From: Agapetus fuscipes | Taxonomy: Eukaryota; Arthropoda; Insecta; Trichoptera; Glossosomatidae | Length of the DNA stretch: 64,000 nt | Reading direction: 5' to 3' | Assembly (NCBI GenBank): GCA_951799405.1 | Contig: OX637340.1 | Span: forward strand, 2,418,001 to 2,482,000 | Shown: positions 20,288 to 30,257 of the stretch, piece by piece | How the letters are laid out: the number at the start of each line of letters is the position of its first letter | Numbering within the stretch: the first letter of the stretch is position 1 | The notes under the pieces: generated by a model | What the model was told of the DNA's origin: nothing | The model's database searches: none | What the model saw: only the letters and a program-made list of their open reading frames with translations | Made by a program: the position numbers and the translations under genes

Positions 20288-20742
20288 GTATGTCATTATA
20301 TTAATAATTATACAATTATAGGATCACACTGATAAAAATTAAACCTATATTTTAAATATTTTTTACGTAGTGTTAGGACTATCTTGGCTAAAAAAATGTA
20401 GAATGATCCTATATTTTAAATGAAAAATAATTTACTTGATATTTATTCAATACGAAGAGAAGACATAGACATTTTCTCTTGAAAAAAACGTGAATCACGC
20501 ACTAAAATATTTATTTCTCTATGAATTACTGTTGCATAATTTTGTTTTACATAGATAACGAAATACATATATTTTGTTTAATGTATCAGATTGTCTTATT
20601 TATTGTAATTATTTGAATATGTGTTTGAGAATTGAAAAAATGAAAATATTTTTTGTATGGAAATTCGCATTGCGAAATCCTGTCATAGTTCAACGCTTGG
20701 AAAAGCGCTAAACTTTTAATCCTGGAGCTTTCGCACATAAGT

Positions 20743-20997
20743 CGCTGCCTTAGTTCTTGTTTATCGTATACGCCATTGAGAAAATTTTACATGAGCAATG
20801 TTTGCATGTGTACTGGACCAATGTGTCTTATGAAAAAAAGAAATTTATTTAAAAAATATTTAAAAGAACTCTCACATTATCGAGATTTACGGTTTTTCTT
20901 AGCTCAGATTGTGTAGAATTTGATTCATAAGACAACTACATGAAAAAGTCATATTTGACAAGATTGGCGTATACGATAAACAAGAACTGGGGGAGCG
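20743..20997. mobile_element. MITE-1 copy 2, 255 bp
   Basis: Same orientation and length as the copy at 7584. It is flanked by AAGT at 20739-20742 and 20998-21001. It differs from copy 1 at only a few positions, for example CGTATACGATAAAC in the right repeat. Confidence 0.95.
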
Positions 20998-21118
20998 AAG
21001 TGTCTACTTTTTGTTTTTGATCGAAAAACGAAAATATAAAAGTGAAAATTTGTTTTTAAATATAAAAAATAATTATATTTTGTATTTTTTGTGTATTAAG
21101 CGTGTGAAAATTCATATA

Positions 21119-21742
21119 ATAATCTATAATCTATAATCTAAGTTGCAAGGATATATTCATTTAAAGCTCTCAGATGTATGCCCACAAACAAACACGTGTA
21201 GTTCGCGCTTACAAATGCTGATTGTGTACTTACAAATAAAATCCAAACCCAAATGAACATAAGCCCTGCAACTCCTGCCGACATTCCCTGAAACAGGGGT
21301 GACATTGGCAAAGTGAACCATTTTTTACAGTATGGGTGGTCAGCCTCATACCAACCTATAAGTCAAGGAATACGAGTAATAAATGACATTTAAGTTTACA
21401 AAAAAAAAAAACAACAAAACCTTAAAAATAAATCTATACAAAAAAAAGTCAAAAATTTCTTACGCAAAAAATGTAGCAAACTAATAAACCAACATTAAAA
21501 ATCAGCATTGCAGATTAGCCGCCACTTCTTCCTGTCCTTGCATACTTCTTTCATTTCATCCAGAGTCATAACCTTTTTCATACAAGCTCTCCTTTTATTA
21601 TGACTCTGGATATCCCATTCACTCGCTATTTCGAAAATTTGGTCCATCCATACCTTTCTCGGTCTTCCTCTTCCACGATATCCATCTATTCTGGCAACAT
21701 ATACTTTCTTCGTCAATCTTTCATCACTCATTCTCTCCATAT
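21119..21742 (-). mobile_element. RTE-A 3' end with 81-codon ORF stub
   Basis: The UTR with a (TATAATC)n tail occupies 21119-21490. The ORF end (21495-21740) encodes ERMSDERLTKKVYVARIDG, then RGRGRPRKVWMDQIFEIASE, NKRRACMKKVMTLDEMKEV and CKDRKKWRLICNADF, then stop. It is 5'-truncated just upstream of the conserved ERM segment. The frame is open, so the copy is fairly young. Confidence 0.92.
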
Positions 21743-21780
21743 TGATTTTTAATATTTTTTAGAATCAAATTCCAATGAAA

Positions 21781-21875
21781 CACTGTTTATTTTCACCAAT
21801 TATTAAGTAATTTCGATTAATTTTTACGAACGTTTTCGATTTACATCATCGTCAGGTGCAATCATTACTAATAAA
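21781..21875 (-). mobile_element. possible Penelope-like end
   Basis: The reverse strand gives CACCTGACGATGATG, then TAAATCGAAAACGTTCGTA. This is a CUGACGA, stem, GAAA order like a hammerhead core, followed by the ACGTTCGTA-AAATTAATC sequence also seen near 15695. No ORF is attached. Confidence 0.4.
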
Positions 21876-22251
21876 AATTTGCATTACTAAATTACATTAC
21901 TAATAAAAAATAATTATTTACAACCTTATTAAAATTTAGTAAAAAGTTGATCAGTGTACTCGGATTTCTAATGTTTATCTTGTAGGTAAAAAAAATATAT
22001 GACCGTCTGGGGAAGCCCCAAGGTAAGCATAGAAAAAAGTATTTGTAAGCGTCACAGAGAAGTTCAATATTTAATGTAAGGATATATTTTTTATACCTCT
22101 GTATTAAAATTAATATTTGTCAGCTCTATGACCGAGCAGACAAGGCGATGAGTGGTGTGCTTAAAAGAAAACAGCGCCGTGCCGTTCGATGTTTGAATCC
22201 CATCAAGCCCTTTGTGTTGACAGATGTCAATGGATAATTGTTGAATAATAT
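21876..22251. other. gap, no gene seen
   Basis: AT-rich, with GGGGAAGCCCCAAGGTAAGC at 22011-22030, which resembles CCCCAAAGTAAGCATAG near 46555. No gene is seen. Confidence 0.3.
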
Positions 22252-22690
22252 GTACGACAACGACGATACCATGTTGAAATTACCGGTTCTCATCAGATCA
22301 CCGAAGTTACGCAACATTACGCGCGGATGCTGCCTGGATGGGTGACCGCTCAGGTACACCGCGTCGCGTGTTGTTGGCATTTCTTGGACCGGTCCGTAGT
22401 CTAGTGGCAACACCTCGGGCTCATAAATGGAAGGTTGTGGATTCGAATCCCGACGGAGCACAAAAAATATACCATTTATATTTCCAAATGTGTTCTTAGC
22501 TGGGTTGAAAAATTCATAAACCTTTACCAAAGACCGGTCACTGAAAGGCTCATCCAACCTTACAACAACTGGGTCTTTCTTGAGAATTGGCGCTTTCTAC
22601 AGCGACGACCAAGCTCACAGAGGGCTCTTGAAGTGTGATACACACAAAAACAGCGCTCACCAAATAAATCATCCTAATATTATTAGTATT
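22252..22690 (+). mobile_element. SINE-1, complete 5S-tRNA chimera, tail a
   Basis: The 5S-like head begins with the true 5S start (GACAACGACGATACCATG) and runs to CGTGTTGTTGGC near 22378. A 4-base CGTC duplication lies just before GCGTGTTG. The linker ATTTCTT and GGACCGGTCC lead to the tRNA-like module, with A-box-like TAGTCTAGTGGCAAC and a perfect B box GGATTCGAATCCC at about 22438-22450. The body and tail a are complete and end CCTAATATTATTAG. Both the type-1 (5S) and type-2 (tRNA) promoter boxes are recognisable. Confidence 0.93.
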
Positions 22691-23324
22691 ATAATTATTT
22701 ATACAATAAAATTGACAGTGTACCAGTTGATAATGCAGTACTAGTTAGGCAATAAAGTTTTGGGAGAAAACATACTTTTTTTTTTAAAAAGGCAAAGCAC
22801 ATAAAAATACTAAAATACATTTTTTTAAATGAGTAGTACAAATATTTTCCTTATCAAAATCGTTTTTTGCACATCAAACTGAAACATCATTGAGAACCAT
22901 TATCGCACACAAAAAATATCAATAAAATTAAGTGTTTCAATATTTACCCCCAGTCTTCGCAGTACAATATTTCGCTTATACCGAGCCATTTTGAGGATTT
23001 GTGAATTCAAAGAAAAAACATTTACAAAACCTTTTATGACTCCTTGCTGTGGGCGTCCATTTGTAATAATAATAATATCAATAAACAATAATAATTGTCG
23101 TCACTTAGCGCATCCAACTGCGCAGTACAATAATTTACGTAAACTCCAGTAATTCGTTTGACACCTTTTCACTGATCATTCTCATTTACTGATAGCTGAC
23201 AATAATTGCTGAGGTGATAAAATACTTTTGTTGTTCAATTTGGGCTTAAATTCAGATCATTGGCCCCAAGTCACCTCGACATTATATGAATGAAATCGCA
23301 GTCTAATGATTTGCTTAATGTACC
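22691..23324. other. gap, no gene seen
   Basis: AT-rich sequence with no unit recognised. Confidence 0.35.
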
Positions 23325-23410
23325 GGCATGCTCAGCCTTCACAATGCTGAGAACCTGCTCGCTTGGGAGCAGGGAAATCTCCACATGAAGAGGAGATAAG
23401 AAAATTAATA
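23325..23410 (+). mobile_element. SINE-2 remnant
   Basis: Degraded middle of SINE-2: CTCAGCCTTCACAATGCTGA, GGGAGCAGGGAAATC, CCACATGAAGAGG. The head and 3' end are missing. Confidence 0.55.
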
Positions 23411-23500
23411 GTAACTGTAACTGTAGCTCTGTCACCATTCCGCTAGGGGTGGCCAGAGCCTCTGCAGAGTTGCCTCCATTTTTTCCTATCCTTATAATAG
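23411..23500 (-). pseudogene. RTE-C 3' end remnant
   Basis: On the minus strand, a GGAGGCAACTCTGCAGAGGC and CTCTGGCCACCCCTAGCGG end of ORF, followed by GGAATGGTGACAGAG and a (CTACAGTTACAGTTA)-type tail. The tail seen here defines RTE-C. Confidence 0.75.
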
Positions 23501-23590
23501 TTCTTCTTATAAAATTCTTTTCACAAAATCCGATAGTTTTGGATACAATACTTTTTTGGCAAATTTTAATATTTTAGTAATTTTATTAAG

Positions 23591-23850
23591 ACCTTGACAT
23601 ATAGGTTGGTATGCGGCTGACCACCTATGCTGTAAAAAATGGTTCATTTTGCCAATGTTACCCCTGTTTCAGGGAAGGACGGCAAGAGTCACAGGGTGTA
23701 TGTCCATTTGAGATTTGGGTTTTAATGTTGTTGGTTCACGTGCGGCTTGTGCAAGCGCGAACTTGTACGTGTCTGGTTGTGAGAATGCATGTTATCTGAA
23801 TCTGTAATGTAACATATCTTTGCAACTTAGATTATATTTGATTAGACCTT
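23591..23850 (+). mobile_element. RTE-A 3' tail copy
   Basis: It starts one base short of the common boundary (ACCTTGACATATAGG). It is well conserved through GGGAAGGACGGCAAGAGTC and ends ACTTAGATTATATTTGATTAG. Confidence 0.88.
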
Positions 23851-24235
23851 GTTGTGGCACGTTTTCTTGCGTTTTGTTTTATGATAATGACGTTCTGTTG
23901 CTTTTTACTTCATGGCCTTCCGCCACTTAAGAAAATATGTAGCTTTATATGAACGTCCATGTGCTGTCCGTTCTTTTGATACATACATACATGCAGGACG
24001 GGTATAAGGAGGGTTTCAACATACCTAACTTAAGTTTTCAAAGCTTATACTATGCTTAATGCGGATTTTTCTAGAATATAATAAAAGTTGTAAACCATGA
24101 AATCAGTTCATTTTCATATGATAGGAATTTCAAATAAAATGCACAAAGGCATTTGCGAAAAAAAAATGTTTTTGAAGTTCAGCCAAATTTCAATATAATT
24201 ACAGACTTATTTTTCTCATTAATTATGTATTTATT
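23851..24235. other. gap, no gene seen
   Basis: AT-rich DNA with no unit recognised. Confidence 0.35.
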
Positions 24236-24343
24236 TAGAGTTTGATCGTCGCGTCGTCGCCACAAAGCGCCAATTCTCAAGCAAGACTCAGTAGCTGAAA
24301 GGCTGGATGGACCTTTGGTGACCGGTCATTGGTAGCGGTTTAT
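24236..24343 (-). mobile_element. SINE-1 body fragment
   Basis: AAAGCGCCAATTCTCAAGCAAGACTCAG to GGACCTTTGGTGACCGGTCA is the SINE-1 body on the minus strand, cut off at both ends. It abuts the next copy in inverted orientation, making a hairpin-like pair. The motif is quoted in two pieces: AAAGCGCCAATTCTC and CAAGCAAGACTCAG. Confidence 0.8.
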
Positions 24344-24478
24344 TAAAAGTCCATCCAACCTTACAACAACTGGGGCGTGCTTGAGAATTGGCGCTTTCTA
24401 CAGCGACGACCAAGCTCGCGGAGGGCTCTTGAGGTGTGATACACACAGAAACAGCGATCACCAAATAAATCATCCTAA
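24344..24478 (+). mobile_element. SINE-1 tail a fragment
   Basis: AGTCCATCCAACCTTACAAC through CAGCGATCACCAAATAAATC to CATCCTAATCTAAT. The usual (ATT)n is replaced by the (CTAAT)n tail of the adjacent RTE-A element, so the junction lies in or at the tail. Confidence 0.85.
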
Positions 24479-26440
24479 TCTAATCTAATCTAATCTAAGT
24501 TGCAAAGATATGTTACATTGGAGATTCACATTACATGCATTCTCACAACCAGACACGTACAAGTTCGCGCTTGCACATGCCTCATGTGAACCTACAACAT
24601 AAAAACCAAATCTCAAATGGACATACACCCTGCAACTCTTGCCGTCCTTCCCTGAGACAGGGGTGACATTGGCAAAGTGAACCATTTTTACAGCATGGGT
24701 GGTCAGCCGCATACCAACCTATAAGTCAAGGAACACACACACACGACAAATTACATTTTATACATCACCAAACAACAATATCCAAATACAAAACATCCAT
24801 TTACAAATAAAAACAAATTCCAATTTAATAAACCCTAGCCGCCAACATTACAGATCAACCGCCATTTCTTTCTGTCCTTACATACTTCTTTCATTTCCTC
24901 CAGAGTCATAATTTTCTTCATACAGGCTCTTCTTTTATTATGACTCTGGATATTCCATTCATTCGCAATTTCGGATATTTGGTCCATCCATACCTTTCTC
25001 GGTCTTCCTCTACCACGACATCCATCTATTCTACCAACATATACTTTCTTCGTCAGTCTTTCCTCATTCATTCTCTCCATATGCCCAAACCATCTTAACA
25101 AACTTCTTTTAATCTTCACTTTCACACTTTCTCTTGCACCACATTCTTCTCTTACAAAATCATTCCTCACCCTGTCACTCCGTTTTTTCCCAATCATACT
25201 TCTTAGAAAGTCCATTTCAACAGTATGGACTTTACTAATTTCACTTTCATTCACCGTCCAGGCCTCGCTTCCATACATCAAGGTGGGTAAAAGTATGCCA
25301 CTGCGTACCGCCAATCGAGCATTTTTAGATATGTTTTGATTTTTGGCGATACAAGCTGTGGCACCCAGTACACACCTGCCCTTCATTACTCTTCTTTCAA
25401 ATTCACCGGTCATTCTTCCATCTTTTTCAAACTTACTTCCCAGGTATACAAACTCATTTACGACATCAACATTCATTCCATTAATTTTAAATTCATAATT
25501 CATACTTTCATCATCTCTTTCAAAAATCAATACTTTCGTCTTACTTGCATTCAACTTCAGATGGTTACCTAACAAAGCTTCATTCAATCTAGAGAGCATT
25601 GTTTGCAATTCCACTGCTGAATCAGATACAAGAACTGCATCATCTGCATACAGTAGAACACTCACTTTGCTCTCTCCTATCATCAATCCACAATCATTAA
25701 GACTAGCATCTCTGACACACTTGTCCATGACTAAGTTAAATAGCCATGGACTCATCACACATCCTTGCCTCACACCCTTATAAACTTCAAACCATTCACT
25801 ATACTCACCATCAATACGAACACATGCCTTACTATTTTCATAGTTGGCATGCACCGCACCTAGGAGAGCCCCATTCACTCCGTATGCTTTCAAAACATCC
25901 CATAACATACCTCTGTCTACTGAGTCAAAAGCCTTTTCCAGATCTACAAAGGCCGTGAACAGCTTCCGCCTCACCGACAATTGTTTTTCAACAAGTTGTC
26001 GTAGAGTAAAAATCTGATCAACACAGCCTCTACCGGCCATAAAGCCGGACTGTATATCGGAAATCCTTTCACTAGTAGTCAGAATCACATTTTTTATAAT
26101 CACCTTACAGAAGACTTTTCCTGGTATACTGAGTAGACTGATTGGTCTGAAGTTCTGACAGTCTTTTTTGTCCCCTTTACCTTTGTAAATGGGAACAATG
26201 ACTGCCTTCCTCCAATCCATCGGTACTACTCCTGCATTCACACAAAGCTTACATAATTCGTACATCCAATCTATCACGCATTCACCTCCTGCTTTCAACA
26301 TTTCACCATTTATTCCATCAAACCCAGCAGACTTTCCATTCTTCAAACATTCAATAGATACTTTTATTTCTTCTTTCAAAATCCTAAATTCATTCTCTTC
26401 TGTCATTTTTCTAAACAAATTTCTTTCGCCCCGAATTCTA
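24478..26440 (-). mobile_element. RTE-A retrotransposon, long 5'-truncated copy
   Basis: Longest copy in the window. It has an intact reverse transcriptase ORF (24835-26418), then a 3' UTR of about 355 bases, the last 245 of which form the unit that recurs across the window, then a (TTAGA)n tail at 24478-24500. The 5' end stops near 26440 beside an (ATT)n run and a SINE-1 piece, so the apurinic endonuclease region expected upstream in RTE elements is missing. This copy ties the short repeat family to its parent LINE. Confidence 0.93.
24835..26418 (-). CDS. RTE-type reverse transcriptase, 527 codons
   Basis: Reverse transcriptase that copies its own RNA at a nicked target (target-primed reverse transcription). 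Motifs in order: GKSAGFDGINGEML (residues about 28-41); PIYKGKGDKKDCQNFRPISL (about 75-95); QSGFMAGRGCVDQI (about 122-135); the catalytic A motif AFVDLEKAFD (about 156-165); the B motif GVRQGCVMSPWLFN; the catalytic YADD box in VLLYADDAVLV; then LKLNASKTKV and FVYLGSKFEKDG. The C-terminus has LRWFGHMERM, RGRGRPRKVWMDQI, NKRRACMKK and CKDRKKWRLIC. All catalytic residues are present and there is no stop or frameshift. The N-terminal endonuclease domain is absent because the copy is 5'-truncated. The ATG used here is simply the first in the open frame. Expression is not indicated. Confidence 0.93.
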   Translation of the reverse strand: MFRKMTEENEFRILKEEIKVSIECLKNGKSAGFDGINGEMLKAGGECVIDWMYELCKLCVNAGVVPMDWRKAVIVPIYKGKGDKKDCQNFRPISLLSIPGKVFCKVIIKNVILTTSERISDIQSGFMAGRGCVDQIFTLRQLVEKQLSVRRKLFTAFVDLEKAFDSVDRGMLWDVLKAYGVNGALLGAVHANYENSKACVRIDGEYSEWFEVYKGVRQGCVMSPWLFNLVMDKCVRDASLNDCGLMIGESKVSVLLYADDAVLVSDSAVELQTMLSRLNEALLGNHLKLNASKTKVLIFERDDESMNYEFKINGMNVDVVNEFVYLGSKFEKDGRMTGEFERRVMKGRCVLGATACIAKNQNISKNARLAVRSGILLPTLMYGSEAWTVNESEISKVHTVEMDFLRSMIGKKRSDRVRNDFVREECGARESVKVKIKRSLLRWFGHMERMNEERLTKKVYVGRIDGCRGRGRPRKVWMDQISEIANEWNIQSHNKRRACMKKIMTLEEMKEVCKDRKKWRLICNVGG

Positions 26441-26454
26441 ATATTATTATTATT

Positions 26455-26505
26455 ATTATTTATGAATTTTTCAACCTAGCGAGAGCAAATTTTACAATAT
26501 AAATA
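26455..26505 (-). mobile_element. SINE-1 body fragment
   Basis: TTATGAATTTTTCAACCTAG followed by CGAGAGCAAATTTTACAATA matches the middle of SINE-1 on the minus strand. It is preceded by an (ATT)n run that joins the RTE-A 5' end. Confidence 0.65.
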
Positions 26506-26999
26506 AACCTATACATGTAAAATACATATCATACCTGTCATCGCGTTGAAACCAGTATTTTTTTTAGCTTAGTTCGTTATGTTCAATAACTGAGTCCATT
26601 ATTAACTAAAAAGATTAATGCGTCTATAATTTTTCTTATTTGCATGAAAAAAAACTTTATCAAGGCGTCTTCATGTTGTAAACGCGAATATCTAAGCCAC
26701 CTTTTTGCGCCCAATACAATGATCCTTGCAAAGGTTGTTTCAATGACGGTCTAATTTGTTTTTGCGAGGATCCGAAATTTAAAAATCTAAAATGCAGACT
26801 GCGGGGCTCAGACCCTGTGATGGAAGCAAAAAGATATGGTATCGTATTTATATTAGTCGGTCAGACGTATAAATAATCACACCCCAAAAAAGGTATTTTA
26901 TAATCTGTATTGTTTTAGGCTAACAAAACAAAAATACATGAATTTTTGTCTTTTTTTTCGTAACAAAATAAAAACATTTTCAACCTCTAAAATTAACTT
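26506..26999. other. gap, no gene seen
   Basis: No recognised unit or coding pattern. Confidence 0.35.
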
Positions 27000-27052
27000 T
27001 TTTGTAACACGGGTGTGACATTGGCAAAGTACATCAATTTCTACAGTGCGGG
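27000..27052 (-). mobile_element. RTE-A tail fragment
   Basis: Only GTGTGACATTGGCAAAGTAC and CTACAGTGCGGGTGGTC of the conserved core remain. Confidence 0.55.
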
Positions 27053-27054
27053 TG

Positions 27055-27220
27055 GTCTTGTCAAGGCAGAGGAAACCTTGTCGATATTTTTGATATTTGG
27101 TTTGAAAAAAACTGTACCAAAAAACTTACACCTTTGGTGGGGATCAATCTTAGCCTTCTGGCATGAAACACAAGAATTTCTCCCACTGAGCTATCACCGA
27201 ACGAATCTACCTACACAATA
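27055..27220 (-). mobile_element. degenerate SINE-2 head
   Basis: The minus strand reads CGGTGATAGCTCAGTGGGAG (A box) and TAAGATTGATCCCCACC (eroded B box), then a TTTGGTACAGTTTTTTTC-like body. Confidence 0.6.
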
Positions 27221-27239
27221 TAAAGCTTAAATATTGTAA

Positions 27240-27375
27240 AGTTTGTGTATTTATACTGTGAAAATTAATGTTTATGAGAAAGAATAAAAAAAACACACAG
27301 TTTTCACAATTGAGTATTTATTATGACCTCAAGTTTTTTCAACTATCATCATTTTCAAGAGGACATAATAAGGTA
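27240..27375 (-). mobile_element. LINE or Penelope-like end fragment
   Basis: Reverse strand: CCTCTTGAAAATGATGATAG, TTGAAAAAACTTGAGGTC, AATAAATACTCAATTGTG. The same series occurs at 46754-46840 and 62130-62245. It is a shared terminal sequence of an unidentified retroelement. Confidence 0.45.
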
Positions 27376-27404
27376 TTTTAAAAACAGTATTTAAAGCTTG
27401 TTGG

Positions 27405-27490
27405 TGTTATGGTCGAGGGGGTCAAGTGGTCTGATCTTTCTAGTGTGTTTGGAATAGAATAACGTTGGTTCGATCCCCGCCTGGGTCATT
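27405..27490 (+). repeat. tRNA-like sequence
   Basis: GGGTCAAGTGGTCTGATC resembles an A box and GGTTCGATCCCCGCC (27467-27481) a B box, about 45 bases apart. It does not fold as a complete tRNA by eye, and no SINE body that I recognise follows. Confidence 0.35.
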
Positions 27491-27631
27491 TGACCATAAC
27501 TTTACTGTTGTTCAACAGATGTTATTGGGTAATTATTAATTAATAATTCACTAAAATAAACAATAATGAATTATTAATTGACGATATTCATACCTGTTTC
27601 TGGTCAGGCAGAATAGGTTGGTAAATTGCAT

Positions 27632-27770
27632 TCTAAATCTAAATCTAAGCTGCAAAGATATGTATCATTTGAGATTCATATTAAATACATTCCCACAAGC
27701 AGACATGCATAATTTCGCGCTTACACATGCCGCATGTGGACCTACAATATAAAAAACCCAATCTCAAATT
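27632..27770 (-). mobile_element. RTE-A 3' tail, 5'-truncated
   Basis: Tail CTAAATCTAAATCTAAGCTGC to CCCAATCTCAAAT; only the last 140 bases of the unit were copied. The motif is quoted as CTAAATCTAAATCTAAG then CTGC. It belongs to the GCTGCAAAGATATGTATC subfamily. Confidence 0.85.
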
Positions 27771-28186
27771 CCTCTACACAAATCTATTTAAAGAAAAAAA
27801 ATCTTTTGAGAGGAAACCCATACCTATTTTTTTTTCATATTTATTTTCTCGCATACATCAAGTGGTAAAATATTTTATAGAACAGTTACAGCCACTCAGT
27901 ATGTGATTGACAACATAAAAATAAAGTATTTATTTCACTGGGCGGATGGACAATGGGCGGAAGATGAAACAATACATAGGTTTTTGACTGACCGGTCGAG
28001 GCTCTTCGAAGTAAATAAAATTATGCTTCATTATTCATCCACAGGTTGTTTTTTTTATATTTCATTGTTATCGCTCCACGACTGGACAGTGGGAATTTCA
28101 CATTTTTTCAAAGGTCATGATTTTTAATGCTTCTCCACTACCAAGAAACCAAAATAAATTTCTTAAAATATCATCTACATAACAGA
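27771..28186. other. gap, no gene seen
   Basis: The 74-codon open stretch at 27903-28127 shows no motif. No repeat is recognised. Confidence 0.35.
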
Positions 28187-28567
28187 ATGGCGGTTGATCT
28201 GTAATGTTGGCGGCTAGGGTTTATTAAAATGAAATTTGTTTTATGTTGTAGGTTTTTGATGTCCATGTATATTATTATTTATTGATTTAAAAATATAATT
28301 TGTCATGTATGTTCCTTGACTTATAGGTTGATATGCGGCTGACCACCCATGCTGTAAAAATGGTTCACTTTGACAATGTCACCCCTGTTACAGGGAAGGA
28401 GGGCAAGAGTTGCAGGCTGTATGTCCATTTGAGATTGGTTTTTATGTTGTAGGCTCACATGAGGCACGTGCAAGCGCGAACTTGTACGTGTCTGGTTGTG
28501 GGAATGCATGTAATGTGAATCTCCAATGCAACATATCTGTGCAACTTGGATTAGATTAGATTAGATA
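28187..28567 (+). mobile_element. RTE-A 3' end including stop codon region
   Basis: It begins inside the last ORF codons (AATGGCGGTTGATCTGTAAT, then GTTGGCGGCTAG), continues through the full 3' UTR and ends GGATTAGATTAGATTAG. It confirms that the 245-bp unit is contiguous with the RTE-A ORF end in more than one copy. Confidence 0.9.
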
Positions 28568-28599
28568 ACCAAGTAATTTCTTCTTTATTTAAATTAAAA

Positions 28600-28935
28600 A
28601 ACTCAGAACATAGTTTTCCATGATGCAGTCTGAGATGGTTTGGGCGTATGTAAAGAATGAATGATGATGGACTGACAAAATATGTGCACAGAGGAAGTGT
28701 GAGAGGAAAAAAAGGTAAGGGACGGCCGAGAAAGAATGGAGTGATCAGATTAAGGAGATTGTGAAAGAATGGGATATACAAAGTGAGTGTAAAATAAGAA
28801 AAAGTGGGAAAAAGTTAATGGATATGGATGAATTGAAAGAGATATGTAAGGATAGGAAGAAATGGGGGCATTTCTGCAGAGGCTCTGGCCACCTCTAGCG
28901 GAATGGTGACAGAGTTGCAGTTACAGTTACAGTCG
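28600..28935 (+). pseudogene. RTE-C 3' end
   Basis: Degraded ORF end: LRWFGRM-like start, KYVHRGSVRGKK, KGRPRK, DQIKEIVKEWDIQSE, MDMDELKEICKDRKKW and CRGSGHL, then stop. After the stop come GGAATGGTGACAGAG and a (TTGCAG/TTACAG)n tail that meets a SINE-2 copy. Frame breaks occur around GRPRK and KSGKK. Confidence 0.85.
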
Positions 28936-29190
28936 ATTGTTCAGTTGGTAAAATGCTTGCGTTTAAAACCAAAAGGCAAGCGTTCAATCCTTATCAAGGA
29001 TATCAGAAATTAATTCGCTGACCATGGTACAGATAAGGTTTTACTGAGCTTTCATAAGAAATGAAAGCCTAGTCCTTCGGAGGCAGGGAACCCACACTTT
29101 AATACAAGTGCTGTTGTAAGGCTATTTCCTTACTTGTGAAAATAAACAAGTAGTAATGCAACTTGTGTGGGGAAAACGCACTGCACTAAA
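28936..29190 (+). mobile_element. SINE-2, diverged full-length copy
   Basis: A box GTTCAGTTGGTAAAATGC and eroded B box GCGTTCAATCC. The body has CTTTCATAAGAAATGAAAGCC and the CCTTCGGAGGCAGGGAACC, CTTACTTGTGAAAATAAAC words in family order. The first motif is quoted in part: CTTTCATAAGAAATGAAAG. Confidence 0.75.
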
Positions 29191-29284
29191 CATATATTCT
29201 TATATCGAAGTTTTTTTTACTTATTATTGTAATGATCCTTTTATGTTCGATAAATAAAATAAGAAAAACTCGTTAAAGAACAGA

Positions 29285-29425
29285 GAGATTCCCAATTTAA
29301 ACGGCCTAAAGTTGACCAGTTTTATCTGTGAAAATAAATAGGTTTTACACGCTAAATGTTAACCCTTCGAAGGCAGCGCGGTGAAAATTTGTATACCATC
29401 TAGGTGAGGCTTAGGTACGTTATGT
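29285..29425 (+). mobile_element. SINE-2 3' part
   Basis: GTGAAAATAAATAGGTTTTA, CCCTTCGAAGGCAGCGCGG and TGAAAATTTGTATACC match the SINE-2 tail. The 5' part is missing. Confidence 0.65.
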
Positions 29426-29955
29426 TGAACATTTTTTTCGCTTCAAATAATTAGATTTTTATTGTGAACCAAATCGCAAAATCAATTGAGTGTAATGAGT
29501 AAAAAAAACAAGAATTCATAAACACTTTTAAACTCAATTTACAATTTGGTCTCATATTACGAACAAATTAGTATCGCAATAAAACTGGTTTGACTTTATG
29601 ATAATTCTGTCACTTTGCGTGTATTTATTTAATCTGAACATTAACATAAATTAAGTTAAAAACTTAATAAACACAATAATACTGGCGAGTCTTAATCATT
29701 TTCGTCATGCATTGCTTGAATAAAAAATAATTTGAAAATTCAATTTTTAATTGCTAGATTATTTACAGATACTTTTTGGTAATTTCGTTAAATTTAAATC
29801 GATTTTCTCTGAAATCTTACAATATGTCATTTTTATAATAAGCACATTCAGACTGTTTGTTAGATATAAACAATAATTGCAAAATGTAAACACGTTTTTT
29901 TATTATTTAGATACGTAGATTGTGGAGTACAAGGTCTTCTTAAATGTATTTAAGT
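29426..29955. other. AT-rich gap, no gene seen
   Basis: No coding unit or repeat is recognised. Confidence 0.35.
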
Positions 29956-29959
29956 ATAC

Positions 29960-30235
29960 ACAAAACATTGCGCCACTGTATATCTCAGAGCTATGTATGT
30001 GGGATGGGGTAGGCAGGTGATTCTGAAATCTACATATAGCACTGCTGTCAATAGGTTCAGTGTTCTTCGCAATTGCAACACTGCCAATTATTTGGATCGT
30101 GCCATTTGCTATGCCAGCCTTCTGTTATCGAATGCCACACCCAAGAGACGAGGGCTAGTGCAAATGTATTTAAGAAGATTTGAAAGCGTGTGCTCGGAGT
30201 GCCCTTGGAGTGAATTCACAACACGATTAAGATTT
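29960..30235 (+). pseudogene. LINE 3' end, CR1/L2-like, degraded
   Basis: The frame begins IAPLYISELCMWDGVGR, then a stop. Further pieces in other frames follow, and the fragment ends GCCCTTGGAGTGAATTCACA. That last word is shared with LINE ends at 43180 and 52335. The C-terminal AP-YISEL style is usual for CR1/L2-type proteins. It is too eroded for a firm clade. Confidence 0.45.
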
Positions 30236-30257
30236 GTCTTTTTATTCGCTCTTACAC

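Noticed and set aside
22126..22557. 143-codon minus-strand ORF
   Set aside because: It covers the SINE-1 copy in antisense. The peptide is a translation of 5S-like and tRNA-like sequence.
24478..24500. Telomere-like repeat (CTAAT)n
   Set aside because: Insect telomeres are usually (TTAGG)n. This 5-mer is (TTAGA)n, sits at the 3' end of RTE-A copies in both orientations, and is only a few units long. It is a LINE tail.
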